In this document: piece by piece, positions 9,528 through 20,154 of the stretch | How the letters are laid out: each line of letters starts with the position of its first letter | Position numbering within the stretch: the first letter of the stretch is position 1 | Source: Buchnera aphidicola str. Bp (Baizongia pistaciae) | GTDB lineage: Bacteria; Pseudomonadota; Gammaproteobacteria; Enterobacterales; Enterobacteriaceae | DNA length: 64,000 nucleotides | Reading direction: 5' to 3' | NCBI RefSeq assembly: GCF_000007725.1 | Contig: NC_004545.1 | Location: 372,001-436,000 of the forward strand | The notes under the pieces: model-generated | What the model saw: the letters and a program-made list of their open reading frames with translations, nothing else | What the model was told of the DNA's origin: nothing | Databases searched by the model: none | Position numbers and translations under genes: made by a program

Positions 9528-9770
9528 TTAATAAAAACATGAGTGTATAGATACAGTTTAATCTTTCGATAGATCTTTAAATAAATTTAATGTTGTACAA
9601 TTAAAATTTTTAAAAAATAAAAACTTTCTATTTTCAGCTAATTTATTTAATGGTAACTTGAACACCATTTTATAAATAAAAATTAAAATTTTTACGAATA
9701 CTACTATTCAAAAAATCAATATATTTGAAATATTTAATAAACTATTAAAGAGTTAAATTTTTATTAAAAA
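9528..9770 (-). pseudogene. rlmL: Probable remnant of rlmL/ycbY (23S rRNA methyltransferase), C-terminal piece
   Basis: On the minus strand, 9668 down to 9528 reads FKLPLNKLAENRK, then KDLSKD, a stop, TVS and IHSCFY before a final stop. This resembles the last residues of E. coli RlmL: FRMDLDGLAKLGL, then LSQDFARNRQ and IHNCW. Just upstream in the same frame VKILIFIYKM could correspond to GGTIMFSNNK. The match is short, needs small gaps and contains an in-frame stop, so this is a tentative call made by eye. No upstream RlmL motifs (such as DPPTFSNS) were found before trhO begins at 9948. Confidence 0.4.
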
Positions 9771-9947
9771 ACGTAAAATATATTTTACATTTCTACAGTT
9801 TAATCATGTATTTCTGTAATTATTGATAACTAAAATTAATATTAATTTATGTTAACTGTGTATCTTTTGTACTAAATAATTTTTATATTATTACGAAAAC
9901 ATGATAGCATATATCCGCCCTTCGAATAAAAACGTTTTGAAACAAAA

Positions 9948-10886
9948 CTATTTTAATAAAGTCTTAAAGCAATGTTCAGAACAACAATTATGAAACTTTT
10001 TACGACAAAAATTACATTGAATAAATAAATTGTGACAACGACTATTAAAACAATTTACATATGTATCACACAAATTCTCGCATTGATCACACTTACTTAG
10101 AACATCTTTCGATACAACTTCGCTCATTCTTTCATCAAATACAAAATTTTTGCCTCTAAATTTAACCAATAAGTTTTCTATTCTAGCATCACGAACATAT
10201 TTAATAATACCTCCTTTAATTTGATAAACATTTTTAAACCCATTATATTTTATCCAAGCTGTTGCTTTTTCGCAACGAATTCCACCTGTACAATACATTA
10301 TAATATCCCTATTTTTATAATGTTTTAAAAAATCAACAATATGAAACAGTTGTTCTCTAAAAGTATTTACTGGAACATTTATAGCACTATCAAAATGACC
10401 AATTTTATATTCATAATGATTACGCATGTCTACTAATACAGAATTTTTATTTTCTAACATGTTATTTACGTCTTTAGCTGATAAATATGTTCCAACATTA
10501 TTGGGATCGAAAAAATCAATAGGCAAATTATCAAATAGAATTTTTTTTCTGACTTTCATACGCAAAACCCAAAAAGACTCTCTATTATCTAATGCTAAAT
10601 TAACATTTATATCTTTTAATACGGCGAAAGACGTTGTAATAATATTAATTGCTTTATGATATATCTTTTTTGGAATGCTAATTTGAGCATTAATACCTTC
10701 ATTAGCAATATATACTCTTCCAAAAATATTAAATTTGAAAAACATCCTATACAATGAGTTTCGAAATTTGATAGGTTCATGAATGAATATATATTTATAA
10801 AAAGAAACTGTAACTCGATTAATATTATCAAAAATTGCAGCGTTTCTTAATTTAATTCTAGGATGTTTGTTATATAAATAGAGCAT
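9948..10886 (-). CDS. trhO: tRNA uridine(34) hydroxylase (rhodanese domain), formerly YceA
   Basis: Aligns along its length with E. coli TrhO, which makes 5-hydroxyuridine at tRNA position 34 using molecular oxygen. Visible landmarks are the N-terminal VSFYKYIFIHEP and FGRVYIANEGINAQIS, the rhodanese domain with active-site loop CTGGIR at residues 199-204, and a cysteine-rich C-terminal segment (CDQCENLCDTYVNC, CNFCRKKFHNCCS). At 312 residues it is shorter than E. coli TrhO (about 350), lacking the basic C-terminal tail. It lies downstream of valS on the same strand with an 80-base gap. Confidence 0.92.
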   Translation of the reverse strand: MLYLYNKHPRIKLRNAAIFDNINRVTVSFYKYIFIHEPIKFRNSLYRMFFKFNIFGRVYIANEGINAQISIPKKIYHKAINIITTSFAVLKDINVNLALDNRESFWVLRMKVRKKILFDNLPIDFFDPNNVGTYLSAKDVNNMLENKNSVLVDMRNHYEYKIGHFDSAINVPVNTFREQLFHIVDFLKHYKNRDIIMYCTGGIRCEKATAWIKYNGFKNVYQIKGGIIKYVRDARIENLLVKFRGKNFVFDERMSEVVSKDVLSKCDQCENLCDTYVNCFNSRCHNLFIQCNFCRKKFHNCCSEHCFKTLLK

Positions 10887-10966
10887 AAAATTTACCTGAA
10901 AACATAACGATTGTTTAATAAATAATTAAAATGTAAAATAAACGATATTTATTTAAATTTATTATT

Positions 10967-13837
10967 TTAGTCTCTTAACATTGTAAGTTTTTTATGACAT
11001 AATTGAGTTTTATGTTCTATATAAATTTGTAATTGATTTTTATATTTTTTCACAACATGTATAGGAGCTTTACCAATAAATTCTTCATTGCTAAGTCTTT
11101 GTTGCAATTTATTAATAGCTAACTGAATTTTAGATATTTCTTTATTTAAGTTTTTTAATTCCTTTTCTTTAGGAAAAATCTTTGAATAAGGGATTAATAG
11201 CTCAGCACCAAGAACAATATAAGATTTAAAAAACAACATTGAATCTACATTAGATAAAATAATACTTACGTTGTCTAAATAAGCTATTTTTTTGATGTAA
11301 TCTTTATGTTCTTCTATTAATTTATGTATTTTAGAACTAACATTTTTAAAAGATATAGAAATTAATGTTGTATGAGAAATTTTTAAATCCATCCGAAAAC
11401 TTCTTATTATTATAAATATATTTTTAATCCAATCCATATCTTCCAAAATAGTTTTATTAACCAACTTTACATCATACTTTGGAAATGATTGTAACATAAT
11501 AGTATTTTTATCATTTTTCTTAACAAAAACTTGTAATTTTTGCCAAATTTCTTCGGTAATAAACGGAATGATTGGATGTGCTAAACGTAAGACAGAATCT
11601 AAAATATAAACTAAAGTACACCTAGTACTCTTTAATTCTAACATAGAACATGAGTTAATAAACGATTTTACTAATTCTATATAAAAATCGCAAAATTTAT
11701 TCCAAACAAACTCGTATAATACGTTAGCCGCAATATCGAACCTATAATTATCTAGTGCAGTTCTATAACGTTTTACTAAATTATGAAATTCTGCTACAAT
11801 CCACCGATCAGATAACGACATTGGTTTTATCAAAATTAATTTTACAGGTTCTACTTCATGAGTTAAATTCATTAATATAAATCGACTAGCATTCCACAAC
11901 TTATTACAAAAATTTCGATATCCATATAGACGATTTATATTCCATTTTATATATCTCGTAGGAGTTGACAAAGCTGCGCAAGTAAATCTTAAAGCATCTA
12001 CCCCAGAAGAATTAATACCATTAGGATACAAACTTTGAATTTGTGTTATTATTTTTTTGGAGTGTGTTGAAAAAACTGTACTTTTTATTCTTTTTTGAAT
12101 TAATGCATCTAAAGAAATACCATCAATCATATCTAATGGATCTACTACATTTCCTTTAGATTTTGACATTTTTTTACCATGTTCATCACAAATTAAACCA
12201 GTAATATATACTTTTTTAAATGGAACTCTCCCATTACCATTATGATCTTTAATAAGATGCATACTTAACATGATCATTCGGGCTATCCAAAAAAAAATAA
12301 TATCAAAACCACTTACAACTACATCAGTAGAATAAAAATTTTTAAATAAATCTTTATTATTAGGCCAACCTAATGAGGAAAACATCCACAAACTAGAAGA
12401 AAACCATGTATCTAAAACATCAGTTTCTTGAATTAAAAATATATCATCAGAAATGTGATATTTTTCTCTAATGTGCTTTTCGTCTAATCCAACATAAATA
12501 TTATTTTTTTTATCATACCAAATAGGCATACGATGACCCCATAATAACTGCCGAGAAATACACCAATCTTTAATATTATTCATCCAAGAATAATAAATTT
12601 TTTCATATTTTTTAGGTATAAAAATAATTTTTCCACTTTTTACAGCTTCAACTGCTATTTTTGCTAATGGCTCAACACGTAAATACCATTGATCGGTTAA
12701 TAATGGTTCAATAACAGATCCACTACGCTCTCCATATGGTATGGCTAAATTATGTTTTTGAATTTTTATGAGTAATTTTAGAGCAATTAATTCCTTAACA
12801 ATTATTTTTCTCGCTATAAAACGATCTAAATGATGAAATCTAAGCGGTACATTTTGTTTGTAAATGCAAGATTTTTCCCCAGAAATATCATATTCTTCAA
12901 TTACATCAGTAATTTTTCCATTTCGAGTAAAAACGTTGATTATAGATAAATTATGTCGCATAGCTATTTCATAATCGTTAAAATCATGAGCAGGAGTAAT
13001 TTTAACACATCCCGTTCCCTTATTTACATCTACAAACTCATCACTTATTATTGGAATAATTCTATTGATAATAGGTACTAACGCATAACAACCTATATAT
13101 TTTTTATAGCGAGAATCATTTGGGTGTACAGCTATAGCTGTATCACCAAATAACGTTTCAGGACGAGTAGTAGCTATGACTAGATAGTATTCTTGACTAA
13201 TTTTAATTGAATGATTTTTTACTAAATAATATTTTATATACCACATATTTCCAATTACATTTCTATTTTTTACTTCTAAATCAGAAATTACAGTCTTTAA
13301 AACAGGATCCCAATTTACTAATTTTTTTCGCTTATATATTAAACATTCATCGTATAATGTCATAAATACTTTTCTAACAGCAAACGATATTTGAGGATCT
13401 AACGTAAATTTTTCATGTGTCCAATCTACAGAAATACCTAATCTTCGCATTTGACTAGTAATAACATTTTTAGATGTATTCTTCCATTTCCAGATTCTTT
13501 CTAGAAATTCTTTTTTTCCCAACTGTTGAACAGTTTTATTTTCTTCCTTTAAAATTTTCTTTTCAACTACTATTTGAGTTGCAATACCTGCATGATCAGT
13601 CCCTACTTGCCAAAAAGTATTTTTTCCTATCATACGATTATATCGTATTAAAATATCCATAATAGTTTGTTGAAACGCATGCCCTATATGTAAATTTCCA
13701 GTAATATTAGGTGGAGGCATCACTATACAAAAATTAGGTTTACCTTTGTTGTTTTGAGGCTTAAAGTAACCGTTTTTTTCCCAAAATTCATATAAACTTT
13801 TTTCCATTCTTAATGGATCAAAATATTTTTTTATCAT
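10967..13837 (-). CDS. valS: Valyl-tRNA synthetase
   Basis: A class I synthetase of 956 residues (E. coli 951) charging tRNA-Val. The HIGH signature is in PPNITGNLHIGHAFQQ near residue 50, and KMSKS in HGKKMSKSKGNVVDP in the middle of the protein. The editing (CP1) domain lies between them, including ATTRPETLFGDTAIAVHP. The C-terminal coiled-coil arm typical of ValRS is present (LNKEISKIQLAINKLQQRLS). It is downstream of pepA by 74 bases on the same strand; in E. coli pepA-holC-valS is the order, so holC is missing from this site. Confidence 0.97.
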   Translation of the reverse strand: MIKKYFDPLRMEKSLYEFWEKNGYFKPQNNKGKPNFCIVMPPPNITGNLHIGHAFQQTIMDILIRYNRMIGKNTFWQVGTDHAGIATQIVVEKKILKEENKTVQQLGKKEFLERIWKWKNTSKNVITSQMRRLGISVDWTHEKFTLDPQISFAVRKVFMTLYDECLIYKRKKLVNWDPVLKTVISDLEVKNRNVIGNMWYIKYYLVKNHSIKISQEYYLVIATTRPETLFGDTAIAVHPNDSRYKKYIGCYALVPIINRIIPIISDEFVDVNKGTGCVKITPAHDFNDYEIAMRHNLSIINVFTRNGKITDVIEEYDISGEKSCIYKQNVPLRFHHLDRFIARKIIVKELIALKLLIKIQKHNLAIPYGERSGSVIEPLLTDQWYLRVEPLAKIAVEAVKSGKIIFIPKKYEKIYYSWMNNIKDWCISRQLLWGHRMPIWYDKKNNIYVGLDEKHIREKYHISDDIFLIQETDVLDTWFSSSLWMFSSLGWPNNKDLFKNFYSTDVVVSGFDIIFFWIARMIMLSMHLIKDHNGNGRVPFKKVYITGLICDEHGKKMSKSKGNVVDPLDMIDGISLDALIQKRIKSTVFSTHSKKIITQIQSLYPNGINSSGVDALRFTCAALSTPTRYIKWNINRLYGYRNFCNKLWNASRFILMNLTHEVEPVKLILIKPMSLSDRWIVAEFHNLVKRYRTALDNYRFDIAANVLYEFVWNKFCDFYIELVKSFINSCSMLELKSTRCTLVYILDSVLRLAHPIIPFITEEIWQKLQVFVKKNDKNTIMLQSFPKYDVKLVNKTILEDMDWIKNIFIIIRSFRMDLKISHTTLISISFKNVSSKIHKLIEEHKDYIKKIAYLDNVSIILSNVDSMLFFKSYIVLGAELLIPYSKIFPKEKELKNLNKEISKIQLAINKLQQRLSNEEFIGKAPIHVVKKYKNQLQIYIEHKTQLCHKKLTMLRD

Positions 13838-13911
13838 GAGATGTACACATTACATATAATAATCTTTATCTAAAATAAAATTATTGAATATTAATATTTT
13901 TATCATATTAA

Positions 13912-15417
13912 TTATTTATATAATTTATTTAGCAAAAATTGAGTTAATAAATTAATTGGACGACCTGTAGAACCCTTATTTTTTCCTGATATCCATGCAG
14001 TACCAGCAACATCTAGGTGAGCCCATGCATATTTTTGAGAAAATTTGGATAAAAAACATGCTGCAGTGATCATTCCTGCTGAATTTGTTCCAACATTAGC
14101 CATATCAGCAACATTAGAATCTAAATCTTTATAGTACTCTTCAAATAAAGGCATTCTCCATATTAAATCTCTTGTTTGCTTACTAGCTTTTTGTAAATCT
14201 TTTGCTAAAATATCATTATTAGACAACAAACCAGTAGTATGATGTCCTAACGCAACAACACAAGCACCTGTTAATGTAGCAATATCAATAACTACTTCAG
14301 GACTAAAACGTTCTACATAAGTTAATACATCACATAATATTAATCTTCCTTCAGCATCAGTATTTAATATCTCTACCGTTTTTCCAGACATTGTAGTTAA
14401 TATATCACCGGGACGAAATGACATACTACTTACCATATTTTCAGAACCAGCTAAAATTCCTATAATGTTTAACGGTAATTTTAAGTCAGAAATAATAGAC
14501 ATTAAACCAAATACTATTGCTGCTCCTGACATATCAAATTTCATTTCATCTAAATCACGAGAAGTCTTTATAGAAATACCTCCAGAATCAAAAGTTACTC
14601 CTTTTCCTATAAGTATAATGTTTTTACATTGACTAAACGAAATTCCATGATACTTTATAATAGACATTAACGATTTGTTTTTAGAACCTTTTCCAACAGA
14701 CAAATAAGCATTCATGCCTAATTTGTTCATATCTATATCATTTATAATTTCAACATCAATAAGGTCAGGATAATATTGCGACAATTTCATAGCTTGATCA
14801 GCTAAATACGATGAATTACAAATATTAGGTGGCATATTAGAAAGATCTCTAGCAATTTTTTTTCCTTTTGAAATAGCATATCCATGTTGTATAGCATTAT
14901 TTCCACTATTGATCTCATCATGATCAGATAAATAAAAGTAAATATCTTCTAATGAAATTTTAAATTTATTTTTATTATTAGATGTTTTAAAATTCTTAAA
15001 GGAATATAAATTGTCTTGAATTTCGGATACAGCATGTCTAATTTTCCAATAAGTATTAATATTCTTAATATGAAAATCAGTAACAAAATATATTAAAGCC
15101 TTAACAGATAATTTTTTAATTATATTTATACTAGTTTTAAATAATTTTTGATATAAATTAATATTAAAACGTTCTTTTTTTCCACATCCCAAAAATAAAA
15201 TTTTTAACTTTTGAAAGTTAGGAATTGAATGCAATAATAAAGATTCGTTAATTTGTCCACTAATTTCATTATCTTTAATTAATCGACTAACATAACCATC
15301 AGAACCCGAATCAATTACTTTTACTGATTCACATAGCTGAAGATCATCAAAAATTCCAAAAACTAAACAGTCGCTATATTTTTTTTTAAAAAAATTTGTA
15401 CTAATATGATATCGCAT
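13912..15417 (-). CDS. pepA: Cytosol (leucyl) aminopeptidase A
   Basis: An M17 family zinc aminopeptidase of 501 residues (E. coli PepA 503). The family signature NTDAEGRLIL is near residue 350, the metal and catalytic region is GKGVTFDSGGISIKTS, and the C-terminal conserved segment ends AWISGKNKGSTGRPI. It releases N-terminal residues from peptides; in E. coli it also binds DNA in Xer recombination and carAB regulation, which cannot be judged here. Divergently oriented from argF across a 476-base spacer. Confidence 0.96.
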   Translation of the reverse strand: MRYHISTNFFKKKYSDCLVFGIFDDLQLCESVKVIDSGSDGYVSRLIKDNEISGQINESLLLHSIPNFQKLKILFLGCGKKERFNINLYQKLFKTSINIIKKLSVKALIYFVTDFHIKNINTYWKIRHAVSEIQDNLYSFKNFKTSNNKNKFKISLEDIYFYLSDHDEINSGNNAIQHGYAISKGKKIARDLSNMPPNICNSSYLADQAMKLSQYYPDLIDVEIINDIDMNKLGMNAYLSVGKGSKNKSLMSIIKYHGISFSQCKNIILIGKGVTFDSGGISIKTSRDLDEMKFDMSGAAIVFGLMSIISDLKLPLNIIGILAGSENMVSSMSFRPGDILTTMSGKTVEILNTDAEGRLILCDVLTYVERFSPEVVIDIATLTGACVVALGHHTTGLLSNNDILAKDLQKASKQTRDLIWRMPLFEEYYKDLDSNVADMANVGTNSAGMITAACFLSKFSQKYAWAHLDVAGTAWISGKNKGSTGRPINLLTQFLLNKLYK

Positions 15418-15893
15418 ATTATCCTCATACTTTTATACTTGTAAAAATCACTTAGCAATATTAAGAAATAAATTTTAAAAAATATTTTATAATTCTACGA
15501 AAAATATAAACACACTATATTTAATAATATTATTTTAAAAAATTTATAACACACAATATATTTATGTGTACAAACGTTTAATTTATCATTTTTTAATGTT
15601 TTAAAATACTATAATTTATTTATTATACAAAAGTCCATATACAAAATTTAAATTTGCTAATTTGTTCATAAATGATAGTATATTAATATTACTAATATTA
15701 AGTCTATTTAAAATAAATAAACTATTTTATATTAATTAATATTAATCGGTGTTTCTGAACATGATACAAAAAATTTTGTTTTCATTGTATAATACCAAAA
15801 TTAGTACTATAAAAATATTTAAAATTTGTTCAATAAAATTACTAAAAAAGTTGTACATATTAAAAATGTCAAAATTTTATTCTGGTATAAAAC
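15418..15893. promoter_or_regulatory. Divergent intergenic region between pepA and argF
   Basis: This 476-base AT-rich stretch separates the divergent genes pepA and argF and so must hold the promoters of both. No recognisable gene, hairpin terminator or clear ARG-box palindrome was seen. AT-rich repeats such as TAATATTA near 15680-15700 are not distinctive in this base composition. Confidence 0.5.
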
Positions 15894-16913
15894 ATGAATG
15901 CATTATATAAAAAAAATTTTTTAAAACTGTCAGATTTTACTAGTTTAGATATTAGAAATATTATAAATATTGCTTGTATTCTAAAATACCAAAAAAAAAA
16001 TAAAAATGAATTTCCTTATTTAAAAAATAAAAATATTGTATTAATTTTTGAAAAACAATCAACTAGAACAAGATGTGCATTTGAAATTGCTTCATTTGAC
16101 CAAGGAGCACAAGTAACATATTTAGGGCCAGGTAGCACTCATTTAGGATATAAAGAATCAATACAAGACACTGCTAGAGTATTAAGTAGTATATACGATG
16201 GAATACAATATCGTGGACACAACCATGAAACCATAAAAAACTTAGCAAAATATTCTAATGTTCCAGTTTGGAACGGATTAACAGAAAAATTTCATCCAAC
16301 ACAAATACTAGCAGACTTATTAACTATTTATGAAACATTACCAGAAAAATCATTTTGCAACATTAAATGCGCTTATGTTGGAGATGCTAGAAATAATATA
16401 AGTAATACTTTACTAGAAGCTTCCTCTTTATTAGGTTTAAATCTTTGTTTAGTCGCACCTAAATGTTTTTGGCCAAACTATGATTTCTTCTTAAAATGTC
16501 AATTAAAAGCAAAAAAAAATCATGGAAATATTATCTGTACCGAAGATATTCAGAAAGGTGTTCGAGGTGCTGATTTTATTTACACCGATGTTTGGGTGTC
16601 TATGGGAGAACCCAAAAAAACATGGCATAATCGCATAAAACTACTAAAAAAATATCAAGTAAATTTAAAAATGCTGTTATTAACTCAAAATAAAAAAATA
16701 AAAGTATTACATTGTTTACCATCCTTTCATGACAAAAATACAATTGTAGGTGAAGAAATAATTAATAAACATAATTTAGATAATGGAATTGAAATAACAA
16801 ACCAAGTATTTAACTCGCAATCTGATGTAATTTTTAGACAATCCGAAAATAGATTACACACAATTAAAGCACTACTATTATCAACTCTTTTAAAAGAATT
16901 TCCTTATATCTAA
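15894..16913 (+). CDS. argF: Ornithine carbamoyltransferase
   Basis: Makes citrulline from ornithine and carbamoyl phosphate in arginine synthesis. The carbamoyl-phosphate motif STRTR is at residues 56-60, HPTQ is in [13 protein letters not shown], and the ornithine-binding HCLPSFHD is near residue 275. Length 339 agrees with E. coli ArgI/ArgF (333-334). It stands alone between two long spacers, and next to pepA-valS as in E. coli argI. The symbol argI would be equally valid. The ATG has a weak GG-containing sequence upstream. Retention fits provision of arginine to the host. Confidence 0.96.
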   Translation: MNALYKKNFLKLSDFTSLDIRNIINIACILKYQKKNKNEFPYLKNKNIVLIFEKQSTRTRCAFEIASFDQGAQVTYLGPGSTHLGYKESIQDTARVLSSIYDGIQYRGHNHETIKNLAKYSNVPVWNGLTEKFHPTQILADLLTIYETLPEKSFCNIKCAYVGDARNNISNTLLEASSLLGLNLCLVAPKCFWPNYDFFLKCQLKAKKNHGNIICTEDIQKGVRGADFIYTDVWVSMGEPKKTWHNRIKLLKKYQVNLKMLLLTQNKKIKVLHCLPSFHDKNTIVGEEIINKHNLDNGIEITNQVFNSQSDVIFRQSENRLHTIKALLLSTLLKEFPYI

Positions 16914-17812
16914 AATAAATTATCAAAATAATATTAATGTAATCTATTTTAAAAAACTATTTATATGTATAAAATTTTAGAATAATAAGAATAAATTATA
17001 TTCTATTAATTTAAAAAACAGAAAAATTAAGTTAATGAAAATTACTGAATTATATTTTAAAATATACTCTAACCTCATTATATTTAAAATGATTTTACAT
17101 TAAAGTTAAATACTACCAATAACCTACACAACTTAAAGTTATAAAAAAATAAAATAATTTTAATTTTTTGTAACTTTAAAAAAAATTGATTTTTAAAATT
17201 TAAATGTACCATAATTAAAAAATACAAAAACGTTAAATAATTTATATTCTAAAAAAAAATAATCCTGAATACTCAAAACCTACTAATTATTCTATACGAT
17301 CTCATTTAAATTACTGAATATTAATGTAATATTACTTTTAATTTTCGTTTACTACACGCACAAAATATATCCAAACTTAATTAATACATACTTACCTCAC
17401 TAAACACGAAAATTATTTTAAATCCTTATAAATAATAATAATGTTAAACATAAATAATATCTAACTAAGACAAATTACTTATATCATTACAATATGACAT
17501 ATATTATATATAGCGTACTATATTTATTGACTATTAAACTTATTACATCTTTGTGCTATTTACTTCAAATTATTTAATGTACTAATATATAAATATTTTA
17601 AACAAAATTTATATTAATAATAAATATAAAAATATCTTTTAATTTTTAATCTCATATAATTATAATACTATATATTCATCATGTATAATAAAGTAAAATT
17701 AAAATTAATATATAACTTATTTTATAACGTTTCTTTAAATTTAAATATAATAACATCTATTGCTTATACTGTTATTATATGTTATTCAAATAACATATTT
17801 TAGGAAATTATC
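16914..17812. other. Empty 0.9 kb spacer at the expected pyrBI locus
   Basis: In E. coli pyrB and pyrI lie immediately upstream of ridA on the same strand. Here nearly 900 bases without an open frame precede ridA. Reading selected parts of this stretch by eye gave no residual STRTR or HPLPR motif of aspartate transcarbamoylase and none of the PyrI zinc-cysteine pattern, so any relic is beyond recognition. The last 60 bases must contain the ridA promoter; a short palindrome (TGTTATT, CA, AATAACA) lies at 17780-17795. Confidence 0.55.
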
Positions 17813-18193
17813 GTGATTAAAGAAATACATACACATAAATCTCCAAAACCTATTGGCCCCTATTCACAAGCAATACAAATAAAAAATTTTACTTTTTTAT
17901 CAGGGCAAATCTCTCAGACAGATAATATTAATACAAATATTTCTTTCCAAACACAATCAATACTTCAAAATATTAATTATATTTTAGAATCAAAAGAAAT
18001 GAATGTTGGTAATATTGTAAAAACGACTATATTTATTACCAATTTAAATGACCTCACTATCGTTAATGATGTATACCAAAAATTTTTTCTTAAGTATACT
18101 AAAACATTTCCAGCACGATCATGTGTTGAAGTATCTAAATTACCTAAAAATGCAAAAATTGAAATTGACGCAATTGCCTACAAAAATAAATAA
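17813..18193 (+). CDS. ridA: Enamine/imine deaminase RidA (YjgF/TdcF family)
   Basis: A 126-residue trimeric protein that hydrolyses reactive enamines released by PLP enzymes such as threonine dehydratase. The conserved SPKPIGPYSQAI near the N-terminus, the SGQI segment and the catalytic arginine in FPARSCVEVSKLP near residue 103 identify the family. The start is GTG at 17813, preceded by TAGGA at 17801-17805; no upstream ATG is available in frame. In a symbiont that makes branched-chain amino acids, RidA would protect transaminases during isoleucine synthesis. Position matches E. coli ridA downstream of pyrBI, although pyrBI are not there. Confidence 0.94.
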   Translation: MIKEIHTHKSPKPIGPYSQAIQIKNFTFLSGQISQTDNINTNISFQTQSILQNINYILESKEMNVGNIVKTTIFITNLNDLTIVNDVYQKFFLKYTKTFPARSCVEVSKLPKNAKIEIDAIAYKNK

Positions 18194-18217
18194 AAATTTA
18201 CTGTTTAGAAAAAAACA

Positions 18218-18243
18218 AAGGCAAAGAAAGAGTTCTTTGCCTT
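18218..18243 (-). terminator. Rho-independent terminator between convergent ridA and deaD
   Basis: A perfect 11-bp stem (AAGGCAAAGAA / TTCTTTGCCTT) with loop AGAG. On the minus strand it is followed by TTGTTTTTTTC, a good U-tract, so it best serves deaD. It may also stop ridA transcripts reading the other way, though the plus-strand tail (ACCCTTT) is weak. Its G-C pairs stand out against the surrounding AT-rich sequence. Confidence 0.75.
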
Positions 18244-18345
18244 ACCCTTTAATTGCTTTAATAATATTCATGCAATAAAAGTCTTCTTTATAAAAGAGAC
18301 ATTTGAAATGTTACAATTATTAAATAATGAACTTATTATAAGTTT

Positions 18346-20154
18346 TTATACACTTCTACGACGATTACAAGAAATATTAGTCTTAATTTTTTTTCGTACC
18401 CCACTAGAAACAAATTTTTTATTATTCATTTTTTTAGAACGTAATTTATTACTATTATATACCTTTACATCTTTAATATCATTATAATTACCTTTAAAAT
18501 TTGAATTATACAACAATTTTATATTAATAAATTTATTAAGAATTTTAGTACGAATAAATGTCTTAGGCAAAGTATTAGATAAACCTTTTGGTAATTCAAT
18601 TGTTGAATAATTAGAAAATAACCGAACGTTTCCAATCTTTCGACTACTTATATCACCTTCATTAGCAATTGCACCCACAATATGACGAACTTCTACTCCA
18701 TCATTTCGTCCTACATCAATACGATATAAATCTACATTTTTATCTCTATTATAGCGCGATACATAATTTAAACTTTTATAATTATTATTTCGATAAGTAT
18801 CCTTAATTTTTAAATGTCTAGCTCTAACTATAGACTCTGGTTTTACGATAAGAGATCTTTCACCTTGCGCCATCTTTAATAATGCAGCTGCCAATGATTC
18901 AATATCTAAAGAATTATTATTAGGTTGTAATTTTGGCAATAAACCGCGATATTCATGTAAATCTTTACTATCTAATTGTATCTGAACTTTTTGAGCAAAT
19001 TTTTCGAGCCGTCGTTTACTTAAAAAATCTGATTTCGGCAAATTCACTTCTGAAATAGAAATATTCATAGCCCGTTCAATATTACGCAATAAACGTCGTT
19101 CTCTGTTTTCAACAAATAACAGCGCTTTTCCTTTTCTCCCAGCTCTGCCTGTTCTCCCAATCCTATGCACATACGATTCAGAATCCATAGGAATATCATA
19201 ATTAATAACAAAACTAATTCGATCGACATCCAATCCTCGTGCAGCAACATCCGTAGCAATTAAAATATCTAATCTACCATCTTTTAATTTTTCTAATGTT
19301 TGTTCCCTAAGAGATTGATTCATATCTCCATTAAGTGCAGCACTGTTATAACCATAACGTTCTAAAACTTCAGATACTTCCAATGTAGCATTTTTAGTAC
19401 GAACAAATATTATTGTAGCAGAAAAATCTTCAGCTTCTAAAAAACGAATTAATGCATCAGTTTTTTTGCCATACACCATCCAATAACTTTGTTGAATATC
19501 TGGTCTTGTAGTAATGTTTGATTGGATTCGAATTTCTTTCGGATTTTTCATAAATCTTCTAGAAATTCTCCGTATTGCTTCCGGCATAGTAGCAGAAAAT
19601 AAAGCCGTTTGATGCCTATCAGGAATTTCTGTCATAATAGTTTCTACATCTTCAATAAATCCCATTCTTAACATTTCATCAGCTTCATCTAACACTAAAC
19701 TATGAAGATTAGATAAACTTAATGTTCTACGTTTTAAATGATCTAATAAACGTCCTGGAGTACCAACAATAATTTGTGGACCCTTACGTAAAGATTTTAG
19801 TTGTAAATCATATCTTTGCCCTCCATATAATGCTAATACATGAACTCCTATTAACTTTTTAGAAAAATTAGAAAAAGCTTCAGCTACCTGAACAGCTAGT
19901 TCCCTAGTTGGGGTTAATACTAAAATCTGAGGAACTCTTACATCTAATTTTATGTTATGTAATAACGGCAACGCAAAAGCAGCAGTTTTTCCACTTCCTG
20001 TTTGTGCCATTCCTAATACATCCTTTCCTTTTATAAGGTAAGGAATGCAAGCAGCCTGAATAGGTGATGGTTGAACATAACCTATATCATTTAATGCAGT
20101 AATAATACACGAATTTAAACCAAAACTAGAAAATGTCATATTAGTGTGAGTCAT
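18346..20154 (-). CDS. deaD: Cold-shock DEAD-box ATP-dependent RNA helicase
   Basis: A 602-residue helicase acting in ribosome assembly and mRNA decay. The Q motif region ([12 protein letters not shown]), AQTGSGKT at 50-57, [19 protein letters not shown] and the C-terminal helicase [13 protein letters not shown] motifs are all visible. The RNA-binding domain near residues 480-555 ([20 protein letters not shown]) is of the DbpA type, followed by a lysine- and arginine-rich tail. It lies downstream of pnp on the same strand as in E. coli, but nlpI is missing between them. Confidence 0.95.
   Translation of the reverse strand: MTHTNMTFSSFGLNSCIITALNDIGYVQPSPIQAACIPYLIKGKDVLGMAQTGSGKTAAFALPLLHNIKLDVRVPQILVLTPTRELAVQVAEAFSNFSKKLIGVHVLALYGGQRYDLQLKSLRKGPQIIVGTPGRLLDHLKRRTLSLSNLHSLVLDEADEMLRMGFIEDVETIMTEIPDRHQTALFSATMPEAIRRISRRFMKNPKEIRIQSNITTRPDIQQSYWMVYGKKTDALIRFLEAEDFSATIIFVRTKNATLEVSEVLERYGYNSAALNGDMNQSLREQTLEKLKDGRLDILIATDVAARGLDVDRISFVINYDIPMDSESYVHRIGRTGRAGRKGKALLFVENRERRLLRNIERAMNISISEVNLPKSDFLSKRRLEKFAQKVQIQLDSKDLHEYRGLLPKLQPNNNSLDIESLAAALLKMAQGERSLIVKPESIVRARHLKIKDTYRNNNYKSLNYVSRYNRDKNVDLYRIDVGRNDGVEVRHIVGAIANEGDISSRKIGNVRLFSNYSTIELPKGLSNTLPKTFIRTKILNKFINIKLLYNSNFKGNYNDIKDVKVYNSNKLRSKKMNNKKFVSSGVRKKIKTNISCNRRRSV

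Noticed and set aside
17780-17795. TGTTATT-CA-AATAACA palindrome as an operator before ridA
   Set aside because: Seven A/T-rich pairs with no known regulator match; not distinguishable from chance at this base composition.
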